Below the pieces are notes generated by a model, which saw only the letters and a list, made by a program, of their open reading frames with translations, was not told the DNA's origin and did no database searches. The position numbers and the translations under genes are program-made. From Bacteroidetes bacterium HGW-Bacteroidetes-8 (lineage in GTDB: Bacteria; Bacteroidota; Bacteroidia; Bacteroidales; UBA932), in assembly GCA_002840895.1 (NCBI GenBank), contig PHCZ01000001.1, forward strand, positions 535,810-599,809: DNA of 64,000 nt, in the 5' to 3' direction. Shown piece after piece: positions 54,113-63,924 of this stretch. Every line of letters begins with the position of its first letter. Position 1 is the first letter of the stretch.

Positions 54113-55303
54113 TTATTGTATACCAAGTTTTTTTCTGATATCAGCTGGAATTGACTCTTTATGAACCATTACCGATATACTCTTAGCTTTAACAAAGCTT
54201 TCAGACATATTTAAGTAACCGCCGAATCTGTTTCTATCTGTACCCCAGGAGTTCTTTGTTATATAATATTTGTTTCCATTTTGATCTTTAACAATACCGG
54301 TAAGCAGCATCAGATGATCGTCTGTAGTTGTGAAATTCTCGTATCCTCTCTGACGAATCTCCTGAGTAACATTAACCTCAGGAAAAATTTTCTGGAACTT
54401 ATAAATATCTGAATACCTCTCTTCGGGTGTCATCTTTTCAAAGCGTGCCCTATCCTCTGTGGAGAGATTGGCTATCTCCTGTACGTTCGGATTAATAGCA
54501 ACTCCGTTGGTGTGTGAAAACCCTTTCTCACTTACATCTCCATCCCAACATACTGTATATCCACTCATAAGGGCATTGTCTATAACAGAGATAAACTCAT
54601 CCAGAGGAATATTGTAGAAGCTTGCGTGGTCCCAATTATCCGGAACCTCAATAACCGATTTTTTATAGAACGGGATGTGTGAGAAGCTTGTAATCTCTAC
54701 ATAATCAGACATATTAAGCCCCAGAAATTTTGCAAAACCAACCGGAGTATAACTCTTACCTTTATATGTAAATGTTTGTGGAACTGCGCCAAAGTAGATA
54801 TCCATCAATGAGTTAATAAGTTTATAATACTCAGGACTTCTCTGTTTTAGTTCTACAGCTGCTGCAGATATAGCATTGATGAATTTGTTTACCTCTTTGT
54901 GATTATTAACAGGAGAGTCATAATTAATTCCAGAATATACCTCCTGAGGAACAATTCCAAACTCCTCAACCCCATTGGTAAACATATGTGCCAGACTTCC
55001 CTGCCCCAAATTTCCTTTACCTTGACGAAGATAGTTGTCATCCATTCTTTTAAGATAGTTATATCTCACAATATAGATCTCAGAAAGGTCAAACTCCCCC
55101 TTGCCCGTTCTAAGCAGTTCAGACTCCAGAAATGCAGCTGTAGCATAGCTCCAGCAGGTTCCGCTGCTTGCCTGGTTTTTAACAGGGGTAGCGCTGTTTC
55201 TCTTTACATCTGTAAAGTTGTAGCCCTGTGCTATTACACTTTGTGAAGTAATCGCAATAAGCAGCAGGATTGATAATAATCCGGATAATTTTCTCATAGT
55301 CAT
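54113..55303 (-). CDS. Exported C1 (papain/bleomycin hydrolase-like) peptidase, copy 2
   Basis: The 396-residue protein has a signal peptide (about residues 1-26, ending VIAQ) and a papain-fold C1 domain. The catalytic Cys is C50 in SSGTCWSYATAAFLE, the His is in TTDDHLMLLTG and the Asn in ITKNSWGTD. The fold is of the bleomycin hydrolase/PepC subgroup but exported. The start ATG directly follows the stop of a closely related peptidase, so the two arose by tandem duplication and are co-translated. Probable role: periplasmic peptide cleavage. Confidence 0.88.
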   Translation of the reverse strand: MTMRKLSGLLSILLLIAITSQSVIAQGYNFTDVKRNSATPVKNQASSGTCWSYATAAFLESELLRTGKGEFDLSEIYIVRYNYLKRMDDNYLRQGKGNLGQGSLAHMFTNGVEEFGIVPQEVYSGINYDSPVNNHKEVNKFINAISAAAVELKQRSPEYYKLINSLMDIYFGAVPQTFTYKGKSYTPVGFAKFLGLNMSDYVEITSFSHIPFYKKSVIEVPDNWDHASFYNIPLDEFISVIDNALMSGYTVCWDGDVSEKGFSHTNGVAINPNVQEIANLSTEDRARFEKMTPEERYSDIYKFQKIFPEVNVTQEIRQRGYENFTTTDDHLMLLTGIVKDQNGNKYYITKNSWGTDRNRFGGYLNMSESFVKAKSISVMVHKESIPADIRKKLGIQ

Positions 55304-56497
55304 CTATTTAATTCCAAGTTTGCTCTTAATATTTGCCGGTATAGAGTTTTTGTGCACAACAATATTCATAGTCTTATATTTTACAAAGGTCTCCGATACA
55401 TACCATATACCTTTATAGTCTCCTGTCTCTCCCCAGGAGTTTTTTACCAGATAGTATTTGTTTCCATTCTGATCTTTGGCAACGCCATATATATGCATAC
55501 CGTGGTCATCGGTTGTCTGCCCATTATCGAAAGCAACCTGTCTCTCTTTTTGAGTAATAATTTTCTCGGGAACAATCTGTTCCAGAGTTGAAAATTTCGC
55601 ATCCATCTCACTCTTTGACACTCCAAGCCACCTTTGTTGATCTGAACCGGACATATTTGCCACCTCTGTTTCCGGAACTATAGCAATTCCTTTTCTGGTG
55701 AAACCTTTTTCACTTACATCAGACCCCCACAATACTGTATAGCCCTGCTCTATTGCAAAATCAAAAATCTGCATAAACTCATCAATAGGAAGGTTGAAAG
55801 AGCGATCCCAGCGCCAGTTATCCGGTATCTCAAGAGCAAATTCACTATAAAAAGGGTGGTGATTATACGAGGTGATTGACACATAATCGTCAGGAACAAT
55901 ACCCAGCTCAGCAGCAAAACTTTTAGGAGTATACTCCTTTCCGTTATAAGTGAACTTTTGAGGGACCTTTCCTAAATATGCATCAAGAATTCCTCTAAAT
56001 CCATCTCTCCAGGCAGAGCTGTATTTCCCGTTGGGGTTTTTTAAAAGTGCGTTAATATAGCCGGAGAGTGCAGCATCCATTTCGTTATGAATGTGGATAT
56101 TTTCGCCGTAGTTTAATCCTGGCATTGCACTATCGGGAACAATCCCGTAACTCTTCCAGATTGTAAGTGCATCTCCAAATGAGCTGCCGGGTGCAAAGTT
56201 GATATTTCCTGAGGTACGAATATATTTATCTCCTTTATCAAAATATGCATTAGATACAATAAACATCTCAGAAAGGTTGTGCTCACCTTTACCTAAGCGA
56301 ATAAGTTCTGACTCAAGGAAAGATAGAGCAGAGAAACTCCAGCAGGTACTTGTCCTGCTCTGATTCTTTACAGGAGTTACCTGCAACTCTTTAACCACAG
56401 TAAATTGATATCCGCCATTCCCCTTTGTTTTATCCTGACCACTAACGCTTAATGCAAAAAAAGCAAATAGGATTGCTCCTGAAAGAAATTTTTTCAT
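55304..56497 (-). CDS. Exported C1 (papain/bleomycin hydrolase-like) peptidase, copy 1
   Basis: The protein has 397 residues from the ATG at 56497. The signal peptide is MKKFLSGAILFAFFALSVSG. The catalytic Cys is C52 in SRTSTCWSFSALSF, the His is in TTDDHGMHIYG and the Asn in LVKNSWGE. It shares its whole layout with the next gene, including PNDWDH/PDNWRWD-like and DVSEKGF segments, so it is a tandem paralogue. The -7 box at 56531-56538 excludes an in-frame start at 56533, which would overlap it. Confidence 0.88.
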   Translation of the reverse strand: MKKFLSGAILFAFFALSVSGQDKTKGNGGYQFTVVKELQVTPVKNQSRTSTCWSFSALSFLESELIRLGKGEHNLSEMFIVSNAYFDKGDKYIRTSGNINFAPGSSFGDALTIWKSYGIVPDSAMPGLNYGENIHIHNEMDAALSGYINALLKNPNGKYSSAWRDGFRGILDAYLGKVPQKFTYNGKEYTPKSFAAELGIVPDDYVSITSYNHHPFYSEFALEIPDNWRWDRSFNLPIDEFMQIFDFAIEQGYTVLWGSDVSEKGFTRKGIAIVPETEVANMSGSDQQRWLGVSKSEMDAKFSTLEQIVPEKIITQKERQVAFDNGQTTDDHGMHIYGVAKDQNGNKYYLVKNSWGETGDYKGIWYVSETFVKYKTMNIVVHKNSIPANIKSKLGIK

Positions 56498-56530
56498 AAC
56501 CTGAATTTTGATTTTTAAATTTTGTTTGTT

Positions 56531-56538
56531 CAAAGTTA
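56531..56538 (-). promoter_or_regulatory. -7 box of the C1 peptidase-pssA operon
   Basis: The minus strand reads TAACTTTG, 33 bases before the first peptidase ATG. No properly spaced -33 TTTG. Confidence 0.5.
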
Positions 56539-56568
56539 TTTAAAAAAACAAAAGTGTGAGTCAGATAG

Positions 56569-57192
56569 CTAAGGAATATTCATATATTTATGTGTTTGCA
56601 AAGAGATGCTCCACGCCGGGTTATTTTTAACATACTCCACAATCAGCGGCACCATCTCTGCCCTTCTGCTCCACTCAGGTTGAAGATAGAGCAATGTACT
56701 CTTGGCCGCTTTAGCCCGATTCTCTTCTGCCCAAATAAGATCCTCCTCCTTCTCAATTATAACTTTAAGTTCTGATGCTATTTGATGAATATCACCTACA
56801 GGGGGTTTTCTTTTTTTTGGTGAGAGACAAATCCAGTCAAAAATGCCACTTAAAGGGTAGGATCCGGAGGTCTCCAGAAATATCTGCATTCTCTCTTTTT
56901 TGAGAAGTTTACATAGCTTGTCCAGAGGGTATGTAAGTGGTTCGCCTCCTGTTATGACAATAGACTTTGCCTTGTATTTGACAGCCTCATTTACAATATT
57001 CTCAATAGGTGTCGGAGGGTAAAGTGCCGGGTTCCAGGTCTCTTTTGCATCACACCAACTACACCCTACATCGCAACCTCCAAGACGGATGAAAAAAGCT
57101 GCCTTTCCGGTATTGTATCCTTCTCCCTGTATTGTATAGAAGCTCTCTGCAAGTGGAAGCAGATCTCCGTTATTTAACTCCGGTATTCTCAT
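56569..57192 (-). CDS. queE: 7-carboxy-7-deazaguanine synthase QueE
   Basis: This 207-residue radical SAM enzyme makes the 7-deazaguanine ring for queuosine. The cluster motif is C-x3-C-x2-C in RLGGCDVGCSWCDAKETW, and the glycine-rich SAM strand is SIVITGGEPLTYPL near residue 80. FYTIQGEGYNTGKAAFFIRL is the diagnostic N-terminal part. The length is normal. No other queuosine genes are in the window. It has its own -7 box. Confidence 0.92.
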   Translation of the reverse strand: MRIPELNNGDLLPLAESFYTIQGEGYNTGKAAFFIRLGGCDVGCSWCDAKETWNPALYPPTPIENIVNEAVKYKAKSIVITGGEPLTYPLDKLCKLLKKERMQIFLETSGSYPLSGIFDWICLSPKKRKPPVGDIHQIASELKVIIEKEEDLIWAEENRAKAAKSTLLYLQPEWSRRAEMVPLIVEYVKNNPAWSISLQTHKYMNIP

Positions 57193-57202
57193 TTTTTAAT
57201 TG

Positions 57203-57210
57203 CAAAGGTA
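57203..57210 (-). promoter_or_regulatory. -7 box of queE
   Basis: The minus strand reads TACCTTTG, ten bases before the queE ATG, giving a very short leader of about six bases. Confidence 0.5.
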
Positions 57211-57303
57211 ACACTCAATTTTGAATAATGTCGTTTTGTCACTCGTTAGCAAATGGCAGAGTTGTTGTATTTAATAAGAGAACTATTAATAATTTTTTCG
57301 TTT

Positions 57304-59436
57304 ATGAGCAATAATAAGTATCAATCTCTTGATAGTTTTGCCATTAATCTAAATGAGATGGCCACTTCCGGGAAATTAGATCCGGTTATAGGCAGAGATG
57401 AACAGATAAGAAGAGTTTTACAGATATTAAGCAGACGAACTAAAAACAACCCGATATTGGTAGGAGAGCCTGGAGTCGGTAAGACTGCTATAGCAGAGGG
57501 TATAGCTCAGAGAGTTGTTCAGGGTGATGTTCCCCAGAACCTAAAGAGCAAAAAAATCTACTCGTTGGATATGGGGGCGTTGATAGCCGGAGCCAAATAT
57601 AAGGGTGAGTTTGAAGAGAGGCTTAAAGGGGTAGTAAAAGAGGTTATAGAGAGCGATGGAGAGGTAATTCTTTTTATCGATGAGATTCATACTCTTGTCG
57701 GTGCCGGAAGGAGTGACGGAGCAATGGATGCAGCAAATATCCTTAAACCGGCTTTGGCAAGGGGAGAGTTAAGAGCTGTTGGATCTACAACATTGGATGA
57801 GTATCAAAAATATTTTGAAAAAGATAAAGCTCTTGAGAGGAGATTCCAGATAGTAATGGTGGATGAACCCACCACAGCAGAGGCAATCTCAATTCTTCGA
57901 GGACTAAAGGAGAGATATGAAAACCACCACAAAGTTCAAATTAAAGATGATGCCCTGATTGCTGCAGTTGATCTTTCAAGCAGATACATAACTTCAAGAT
58001 TTTTACCTGACAAAGCAATAGACCTGATAGATGAAGCCGCTTCAAAACTAAGGTTGGAGATAAACTCGGTTCCAGAGTCTATTGATGAGCTCAACAGGAG
58101 AATCAGACAGCTTGAGATTGAACGTGAGGCAATTAAGAGAGAGGGAGATAAGTTAAAATTGGGCGAGTTGACTCAACAACTTGCGGAGTTGTCGGATGAG
58201 AGAGAGAGCAAGCTGCACACTTGGAATAGAGAGAAGAGTATTATTGATAATATTCAGAAAAAAAAGATTGAGATAGAGGAGCTTAAATTTAAAGCTCAGC
58301 AGGCAGAGATTTCGGGTGATTACGGAAAGGTGGCAGAGATTAGATATGGTCAGATTGTAGCTGCAGAAAAGGAGATAAATCAGCTAAATGATGAAAAAAA
58401 CAGAGGCGAATTCTCAATGATAAATGAGTATGTAGAACCTGAAGATATTGCCGAGGTAGTAGCTAAGTGGACAGGCATTCCTGTAAAAAGGATGCTTGAA
58501 AGTGAGAAAGATAAGCTACTGAGAATGGAGCTGGCTCTGCACAAAAGAGTTGTTGGACAGGATGAGGCTATTTCGGCTGTTTCAGATGCAATCAGAAGGA
58601 GCAGGGCAGGGTTACACGACTTAAAAAGACCTGTGGGTTCATTTCTCTTTCTGGGAACCACAGGAGTTGGAAAGACCGAACTTGCAAAGGCACTGGCAGA
58701 GTACCTGTTTAATGATGAAAACCTCTTAACCCGAATAGATATGAGTGAATATCAGGAGAGACACTCTGTCTCCAGACTAGTTGGAGCTCCTCCTGGCTAT
58801 ATCGGTTATGAAGAGGGGGGGCAATTGACTGAGGCTGTAAGAAGAAAACCATATTCTGTACTTTTGCTGGACGAAATTGAGAAGGCTCACCCGGATGTAT
58901 TTAACATACTGCTGCAGGTATTGGATGAAGGTAGGCTTACAGACAATAAAGGTCGTACTGCAGATTTTAAAAACACAATTCTTATAATGACATCCAACGC
59001 AGGTTCAGATCTGATCCAGGAGAACCTTAATAAGTTAACAGATAGTAACAGAGAGGTGATTCTTGAGAAGACTAAAATGGAGGTTCTTGAAATTTTAAAA
59101 AAGGGGGTGCGCCCCGAATTCCTTAACCGTATTGATGATATAATTGTATTTCATCCACTTACAATTGAGAATTTGAACGATATTCTAAAGCTGCAGATAG
59201 ATGGAATAAAAGAGAAGATGGACGATATGGGTATCAATCTGGAATTTACAAGTTATGCTCTCAACTACTTATGCAATAAAGGATATAATCCATCATACGG
59301 TGCCAGACCAATAAAAAGGGTACTCCAAAAGGAGTTGATTAATGAGCTGGCGAAATCTATACTTAAAGGAGACATCAACAAAGAGAAGCCGGTGATAGTT
59401 GACTGCTTTGAAGATGTTCTGATTTTTCGAAACTGA
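57304..59436 (+). CDS. clpB: ClpB-type disaggregase lacking the N-terminal domain
   Basis: The protein has 710 residues from the ATG at 57304. The first Walker A is GEPGVGKT at residues 54-61; in full-length ClpB it is near 206, so about 150 residues (the Clp N domain) are absent. AAA1 is followed by a coiled-coil M domain (about 255-375, [20 protein letters not shown]), then AAA2 with [18 protein letters not shown] near 452 and [20 protein letters not shown]. The M domain and absence of a ClpP loop mark it as ClpB, not ClpA/C. An upstream ATG at 57253 would add 17 hydrophobic residues but no N domain. Confidence 0.88.
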   Translation: MSNNKYQSLDSFAINLNEMATSGKLDPVIGRDEQIRRVLQILSRRTKNNPILVGEPGVGKTAIAEGIAQRVVQGDVPQNLKSKKIYSLDMGALIAGAKYKGEFEERLKGVVKEVIESDGEVILFIDEIHTLVGAGRSDGAMDAANILKPALARGELRAVGSTTLDEYQKYFEKDKALERRFQIVMVDEPTTAEAISILRGLKERYENHHKVQIKDDALIAAVDLSSRYITSRFLPDKAIDLIDEAASKLRLEINSVPESIDELNRRIRQLEIEREAIKREGDKLKLGELTQQLAELSDERESKLHTWNREKSIIDNIQKKKIEIEELKFKAQQAEISGDYGKVAEIRYGQIVAAEKEINQLNDEKNRGEFSMINEYVEPEDIAEVVAKWTGIPVKRMLESEKDKLLRMELALHKRVVGQDEAISAVSDAIRRSRAGLHDLKRPVGSFLFLGTTGVGKTELAKALAEYLFNDENLLTRIDMSEYQERHSVSRLVGAPPGYIGYEEGGQLTEAVRRKPYSVLLLDEIEKAHPDVFNILLQVLDEGRLTDNKGRTADFKNTILIMTSNAGSDLIQENLNKLTDSNREVILEKTKMEVLEILKKGVRPEFLNRIDDIIVFHPLTIENLNDILKLQIDGIKEKMDDMGINLEFTSYALNYLCNKGYNPSYGARPIKRVLQKELINELAKSILKGDINKEKPVIVDCFEDVLIFRN

Positions 59437-59454
59437 TTCTTTAAATATCAGGGA

Positions 59455-61074
59455 CTAATTGTATAGGTATCTTTTGATCTTTTGAGTGGCTGTTTTTTCG
59501 AAAGGAACCGGCTGTTCAACTATTTCCGAGAGTTTTGAAGATCTGTTTACTCTGTCATTTACATATAAAAGCAGATCTTTTTTTACCCTTGTTACTTTAT
59601 CAGACAGGTTTGCAGCTCCCTCACCTAAGATATGCTCACTCTCTTTAATTTCATCGTAATTAAAGTGAACTTTTGCCACAAGCTTTCCCTTTCTCTCTAT
59701 AACCAGAGATTCAAGAACCAGATCAAATTCATTGATAATGCTTTCAATATCTTCCGGATAGATATTTTCGCCGTTTGAACTCAATATCATATTATCTTTT
59801 CGCCCCTTGATATAGAGATATCCCTCCCTGTCCAGATAACCGAGATCTTTGGTTCTAAACCAGCCATCTTCTGTGAAAGAGGCCATAGTGCTTTCCGGAT
59901 CTTTATAATAACCCTTCATAACATTTGGTCCCTTGACCACAATCTCACCTATTTTCTTATCATTAGGATTATCAATTCTAATCTCTACTCCATTTAGAGC
60001 CGGGCCTGTAGATTGCCACTTAACCTTTCCCGGGGTGACCCCTGCCAGAAGTGGAGATGTCTCTGTGAGTCCATATCCGATAGCATAAGGAAATCCGGCA
60101 TCTGCAAGGAAGTTTTCTACAACTCCATCTAAGCGGGAGCCCCCGATTCCGAAAAATCTAAGGTTACCCCCAAACGTTTCAAGAAGCTTTTTACCTGCTG
60201 CTTTATGAAATAACCTTCTAAATATCCAAATTGAGTAGACAACCCTTAAAACCAGATTCTTTGTAAAAATGGGCCTTATCTTTATTTTGTAAATTTTTTC
60301 TACAATAAGTGGGACACTAAGCATAATTGTAGGCTTAACCTCTTTTAGTGCAGGCATAAGTACCGATGGTGTCGGGACACCATCCAGATATACAACACTG
60401 GCTCCGTGAGTGAATGGAAGCAGCATTCCTATGCTACACTCATATGTGTGTGATAGAGGTAGTATTGAAAGGAATATATCCTCTTTTAATATAGGAAATA
60501 ACTCTGTTGTCATCTTAGTTTGAGCAACAAGATTTGCGTGAGTGAGCATAACCCCTTTTGATGCGCCTGAGGTGCCGGATGTATATATGATTGTGGCAAC
60601 ATCTTCGTGAGTGGGTTCATCTCTGAAGAAGTTTCCCGCGTTTACAGCCCTTTTTGTAACCTCAAAATTGTCCATCTTAATTATCAGGGAGAGCCTCTCT
60701 TTTAAATGTTCAGGTATTTTATACTCCAGTTTAGTGGAGACAATTAATGCCTTGCATTCGGAGTGCTCAATGATGTTTACAATTTCAAAGGCTGTAAAAT
60801 CCGGCAGAATTGGTACGGCAATCCTTCCTGACGTTGTTGCCGCAAAATAAGATACCGGCCAGTTTGGGTTGTTACCGGCAAGTATTGCAATTTTATCTCC
60901 TTTTTGAAGGCCGGCTTCGTTAAATATCTGAATTACACGCTCTACCCTCTCTCCAAAGTTGTTATAGGTTAGCTTTTCCCGGTTCAACACAGAAAATGCA
61001 ACTCTATCTCCATAAAGAGAGAGACTGTTTGAGTAGATGTCACAAAGGGTAATATTGTTATTTTTAAAGATCAT
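59455..61074 (-). CDS. AMP-forming acyl-CoA synthetase/ligase
   Basis: The 539-residue ANL-family enzyme activates a carboxylic acid with ATP, probably a long-chain fatty acid. The ATP loop is IIYTSGTSGASKGVMLTHAN near residue 165, the core motif GYGLTETSPLLAG near 340, and DGWFRTKDLGYLDREGYLYI then GRKDNMI near 430 form the hinge; the catalytic Lys is in EKTATQKIKRYL at the very end. Substrate specificity cannot be read. It converges on clpB with an 18-base gap and has its own -7 box. Confidence 0.88.
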   Translation of the reverse strand: MIFKNNNITLCDIYSNSLSLYGDRVAFSVLNREKLTYNNFGERVERVIQIFNEAGLQKGDKIAILAGNNPNWPVSYFAATTSGRIAVPILPDFTAFEIVNIIEHSECKALIVSTKLEYKIPEHLKERLSLIIKMDNFEVTKRAVNAGNFFRDEPTHEDVATIIYTSGTSGASKGVMLTHANLVAQTKMTTELFPILKEDIFLSILPLSHTYECSIGMLLPFTHGASVVYLDGVPTPSVLMPALKEVKPTIMLSVPLIVEKIYKIKIRPIFTKNLVLRVVYSIWIFRRLFHKAAGKKLLETFGGNLRFFGIGGSRLDGVVENFLADAGFPYAIGYGLTETSPLLAGVTPGKVKWQSTGPALNGVEIRIDNPNDKKIGEIVVKGPNVMKGYYKDPESTMASFTEDGWFRTKDLGYLDREGYLYIKGRKDNMILSSNGENIYPEDIESIINEFDLVLESLVIERKGKLVAKVHFNYDEIKESEHILGEGAANLSDKVTRVKKDLLLYVNDRVNRSSKLSEIVEQPVPFEKTATQKIKRYLYN

Positions 61075-61093
61075 ATCCTGATTTCGATTTTTA

Positions 61094-61101
61094 CAAAGAT
61101 A
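61094..61101 (-). promoter_or_regulatory. -7 box of the acyl ligase gene
   Basis: The minus strand reads TATCTTTG, 19 bases before the ligase ATG. No -33 element is clear. Confidence 0.5.
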
Positions 61102-61126
61102 AAAATATTCTTAGATCATTTTATGG

Positions 61127-61156
61127 TTGCCAATGGCTTGATTTTTGTTAATTTTG
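61127..61156 (+). promoter_or_regulatory. Promoter of the DUF6913-TPR-DUF368 operon
   Basis: TTG (61127-61129), 19 bases, TAATTTTG (61149-61156). The ATG is 20 bases downstream. It is divergent from the acyl ligase promoter. Confidence 0.6.
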
Positions 61157-61176
61157 TGGGGTTAAAGAAATAGGAG

Positions 61177-61704
61177 ATGTTATTTAAGGAGACTCGCCGT
61201 AAAAAGGCACTAAAAGCAGTTGATAATGAGAGGTTCATTAGGTATTATGCTCTTCCGGAGGTGAAATCTTTAGGCTTCCTTTTTAATATAAATGATGAGA
61301 ACATTCTTGACACAATCAAGAGATTGATTGAAATTATCGACAGCAGAGCTATTAAGTTCACCGCAATTGCAATTAACGACTCCAAACATCCCTATCCAAA
61401 AGAGTATCTGGATCATAGAATTATAATATTCAACAGAGAAGACTTTAACACTATTGGTATTCCAAAGTCTAACTCTCTTGAGGAGTTCTCAGAACATAAC
61501 TTTAATTTGTATATTGACTTCTCCAACTCCTACAACTTCACCTGCGACTATATCTCACATAGATCAAAAGCCTCATTTAAGGTGGGTAGATTGCACTATC
61601 AGAATTCCCCTTTTGATCTGATACTGGATAATATAAAAGAGGAGAGCAGCAGGGGTTTTCTTAACTCGATTATTCACTATTTATCCTCTATAAAATCTGT
61701 CTGA
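61177..61704 (+). CDS. DUF6913 family protein
   Basis: The 175-residue protein is soluble and resembles DUF6913, a Bacteroidetes family of unknown function. It has a basic N terminus (LFKETRRKKALK) and an alternating alpha/beta pattern with SLGFLFNINDEN near residue 32 and NLYIDFSNSYNFTCDYISHR near 112. No catalytic motif is recognised. The next gene's ATG directly follows its stop codon, so it is coupled to the TPR gene. Confidence 0.7.
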   Translation: MLFKETRRKKALKAVDNERFIRYYALPEVKSLGFLFNINDENILDTIKRLIEIIDSRAIKFTAIAINDSKHPYPKEYLDHRIIIFNREDFNTIGIPKSNSLEEFSEHNFNLYIDFSNSYNFTCDYISHRSKASFKVGRLHYQNSPFDLILDNIKEESSRGFLNSIIHYLSSIKSV

Positions 61705-62979
61705 ATGGTTGGTGACGATTTTCTTAACTTTGATGAAGAGGAGGAGTTTTCTGATCTCATCTCTAAGTGTGAATCTGCGTTTGAAGATGGCACACTTGAG
61801 AATATGAGATTTACAGAGGAGCAGTTTGAGTATCTGATAAACAATTTTATTGATGAGATGGATGACGAAATAGTCTATACACTTACATCAATGGGTTATA
61901 ATCAGCATCCATACTCCACAGAGATGACGATTCGCTATGCAGATGTTCTAATAGTAAATAGTGACAGCGATAGAGCTCTTGAAATTCTAAATAAACAGCT
62001 CTCGTTAGATTCAGGAAACAGCGACATCCATTTTTTGCTTGCAAGGGTATTTATTAAGAAAGGGGACAATCAATCTGCAATGGATTACATTGAAAGTGCT
62101 CTATCCCTTACAACCAGTGAGGGCCTTGATATGCTTCTTACTGCAGCTCAGGATTATATAGATCTAGGTAGCTTCAAAAACGCCATCAACCTTCTGGAGA
62201 GGGCAGAGATAATAGCACCGGATAACTATGAGTTGATTAACGACCTTGCTTTCTGTTATGAGAGGTCCGATATGTTGACTAAAAGTCTGCACTACTACGA
62301 GAAATATCTTGATATTGACCCATTCAATGATAATGTTTGGTTTAATATTGGAACAATATATGCCCGAGAAGGAGATACCCCCAAAGCAACTGATGCATTT
62401 GATTATGCAATAGCACTTAATCCGGATAACTCCTCAGTTCTATATAATAAGGCGATACTATTGGTAAACAGTGGTAAATATGACGAGGGGATTGAGACTT
62501 TTGAGAATTTTCTTAGAATTGAACCGGATAATCTTTTTGCCCTAACAGGGATTGCAGATGCATATTTGGCCAAGGATAGGTTGGAAGATGCCATCACTTA
62601 CTTTAGGATGGTTCTTAAGATTGATTCCGAAAACCTCGATGCAAATACCGGTGTTGCCTACATATCTATGCTCAGACACGAACAGTACGAAGCACTCACC
62701 TGTCTGAGAAAAATTATCGGAGATGAGAGAACCGATTTTCTTTTTCTAATAACAGAACTGCTAACCTCATACAAAAGAACTAAGAATCCTGAATTCCTAG
62801 TTTATTACCTTGTTTCTCTGTATAATACAAAAGAGAGTGAACTTTTTAAAATATATCTGGATATGCTTGTCTCTTACGATGAACTGTGGCTTGCCAGATT
62901 GTTTGAGCTTATACCCACCCTCAAAAGAGACGATTCTGTCACAAAACAGATTAACAAGATTAAGAAAAAATCAAACTGA
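61705..62979 (+). CDS. TPR repeat protein
   Basis: The 424-residue protein has no signal peptide. It starts with an acidic segment (FLNFDEEEEF) and carries at least six tetratricopeptide repeats between about residues 70 and 335, such as DRALEILNKQLSLDSGNSDI, AINLLERAEIIAPDNYELIN and AITYFRMVLKIDSENLDA. It should be a cytoplasmic protein-interaction scaffold. It is coupled to DUF6913 upstream and two bases from the DUF368 gene. Its partner is unknown. Confidence 0.82.
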   Translation: MVGDDFLNFDEEEEFSDLISKCESAFEDGTLENMRFTEEQFEYLINNFIDEMDDEIVYTLTSMGYNQHPYSTEMTIRYADVLIVNSDSDRALEILNKQLSLDSGNSDIHFLLARVFIKKGDNQSAMDYIESALSLTTSEGLDMLLTAAQDYIDLGSFKNAINLLERAEIIAPDNYELINDLAFCYERSDMLTKSLHYYEKYLDIDPFNDNVWFNIGTIYAREGDTPKATDAFDYAIALNPDNSSVLYNKAILLVNSGKYDEGIETFENFLRIEPDNLFALTGIADAYLAKDRLEDAITYFRMVLKIDSENLDANTGVAYISMLRHEQYEALTCLRKIIGDERTDFLFLITELLTSYKRTKNPEFLVYYLVSLYNTKESELFKIYLDMLVSYDELWLARLFELIPTLKRDDSVTKQINKIKKKSN

Positions 62980-62981
62980 AA

Positions 62982-63881
62982 ATGAATAAATATTTACTCA
63001 CATCTATAAAAGGTGTGGCAATGGGTGCTGCCGATGTAATTCCCGGAGTATCCGGTGGTACAATTGCTTTTATGACCGGAATCTATGAAGAGCTTATAAC
63101 CTCTATTAAATCAATAGATTTTAGCGCTATAAAAACACTATTAAAAGGGGAGATCGCATCTTTCTGGAAACAGATAAACGGGAATTTTCTAGCAGCTGTA
63201 TTCACTGGAGTGTTATTGAGTATTTTTACTCTGGCCAGACTTATGCAATATCTGCTAGTATACCATCCTATCCCTTTATGGAGTTTCTTTATGGGTCTGA
63301 TAGCTGCATCTGCCATTTTTATTCTAAGAGAGATCGATAAATGGACTCTTTCTATTATATTTTCACTTATAATAGGAGTTGCCATAGCAGGAATGATTTG
63401 CCTGGTTTCACCCAGTGAAACTACCGATGCCTGGTGGTTTATTTTTGTGAGCGGAGCTATCGCTATTTGCGCAATGATTCTGCCCGGTATATCCGGAAGT
63501 TTTATGTTGCTGCTTATGGGTAAATATGCATTTATGATGAACGCCATCAAGGAGTTTAACATCCCTGTTATGCTTGTTTTTATATCAGGAGCAGTTGTTG
63601 GATTAATCTCTTTCTCTCATTTTCTATCCTGGCTTTTAAAAAAGCATTACAAAATGACTATTGCTCTTCTTGCCGGATTTATGATAGGTTCTCTTATTAA
63701 GGTATGGCCCTGGAAAATTCCATCTGATAGATTTGAGGGGATAGACTACCCTTCATTGCCTTCACAATTTGAGACTCTTACAAACACATCACCACAACTC
63801 CTATCTGCAATAATCTTCACCATTATCGGATTATCAATTGTTTTCGCGATAGAATTTATTTCCAAAGCAATGAAAAAATAA
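62982..63881 (+). CDS. DUF368 (PopT-like) membrane protein
   Basis: The 299-residue protein has about eight transmembrane helices and two similar halves, each with a PG-x-SG loop: VIPGVSGGTIAFMTGIYEEL near residue 20 and LPGISGSFMLLLMGKYAFM near 167. DUF368 members (PopT) have been shown in other bacteria to help recycle undecaprenyl phosphate across the inner membrane for cell-wall synthesis. That role is likely here. It ends the DUF6913 operon, 43 bases before tRNA-Arg. Confidence 0.88.
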   Translation: MNKYLLTSIKGVAMGAADVIPGVSGGTIAFMTGIYEELITSIKSIDFSAIKTLLKGEIASFWKQINGNFLAAVFTGVLLSIFTLARLMQYLLVYHPIPLWSFFMGLIAASAIFILREIDKWTLSIIFSLIIGVAIAGMICLVSPSETTDAWWFIFVSGAIAICAMILPGISGSFMLLLMGKYAFMMNAIKEFNIPVMLVFISGAVVGLISFSHFLSWLLKKHYKMTIALLAGFMIGSLIKVWPWKIPSDRFEGIDYPSLPSQFETLTNTSPQLLSAIIFTIIGLSIVFAIEFISKAMKK

Positions 63882-63891
63882 AAAATAGTTA

Positions 63892-63899
63892 TATCTTTG
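63892..63899 (+). promoter_or_regulatory. -7 box of the tRNA-Arg gene
   Basis: TATCTTTG matches TAnnTTTG, 25 bases before the tRNA. A short hairpin (CCTGTT with AACAGG) lies in the leader between them. Confidence 0.5.
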
Positions 63900-63924
63900 C
63901 ACTCCCTGTTAAAAACAGGATAGG

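Noticed and set aside
57253..57303. Upstream ATG extending ClpB by 17 hydrophobic residues
   Set aside because: [17 protein letters not shown] is not part of any ClpB and would make a cytoplasmic chaperone membrane-bound; the ATG at 57304 fits the conserved start of AAA1.
63083..63562. Open frame of 159 codons on the minus strand
   Set aside because: Antisense to the DUF368 gene; its hydrophobic character mirrors the membrane helices of the real gene.
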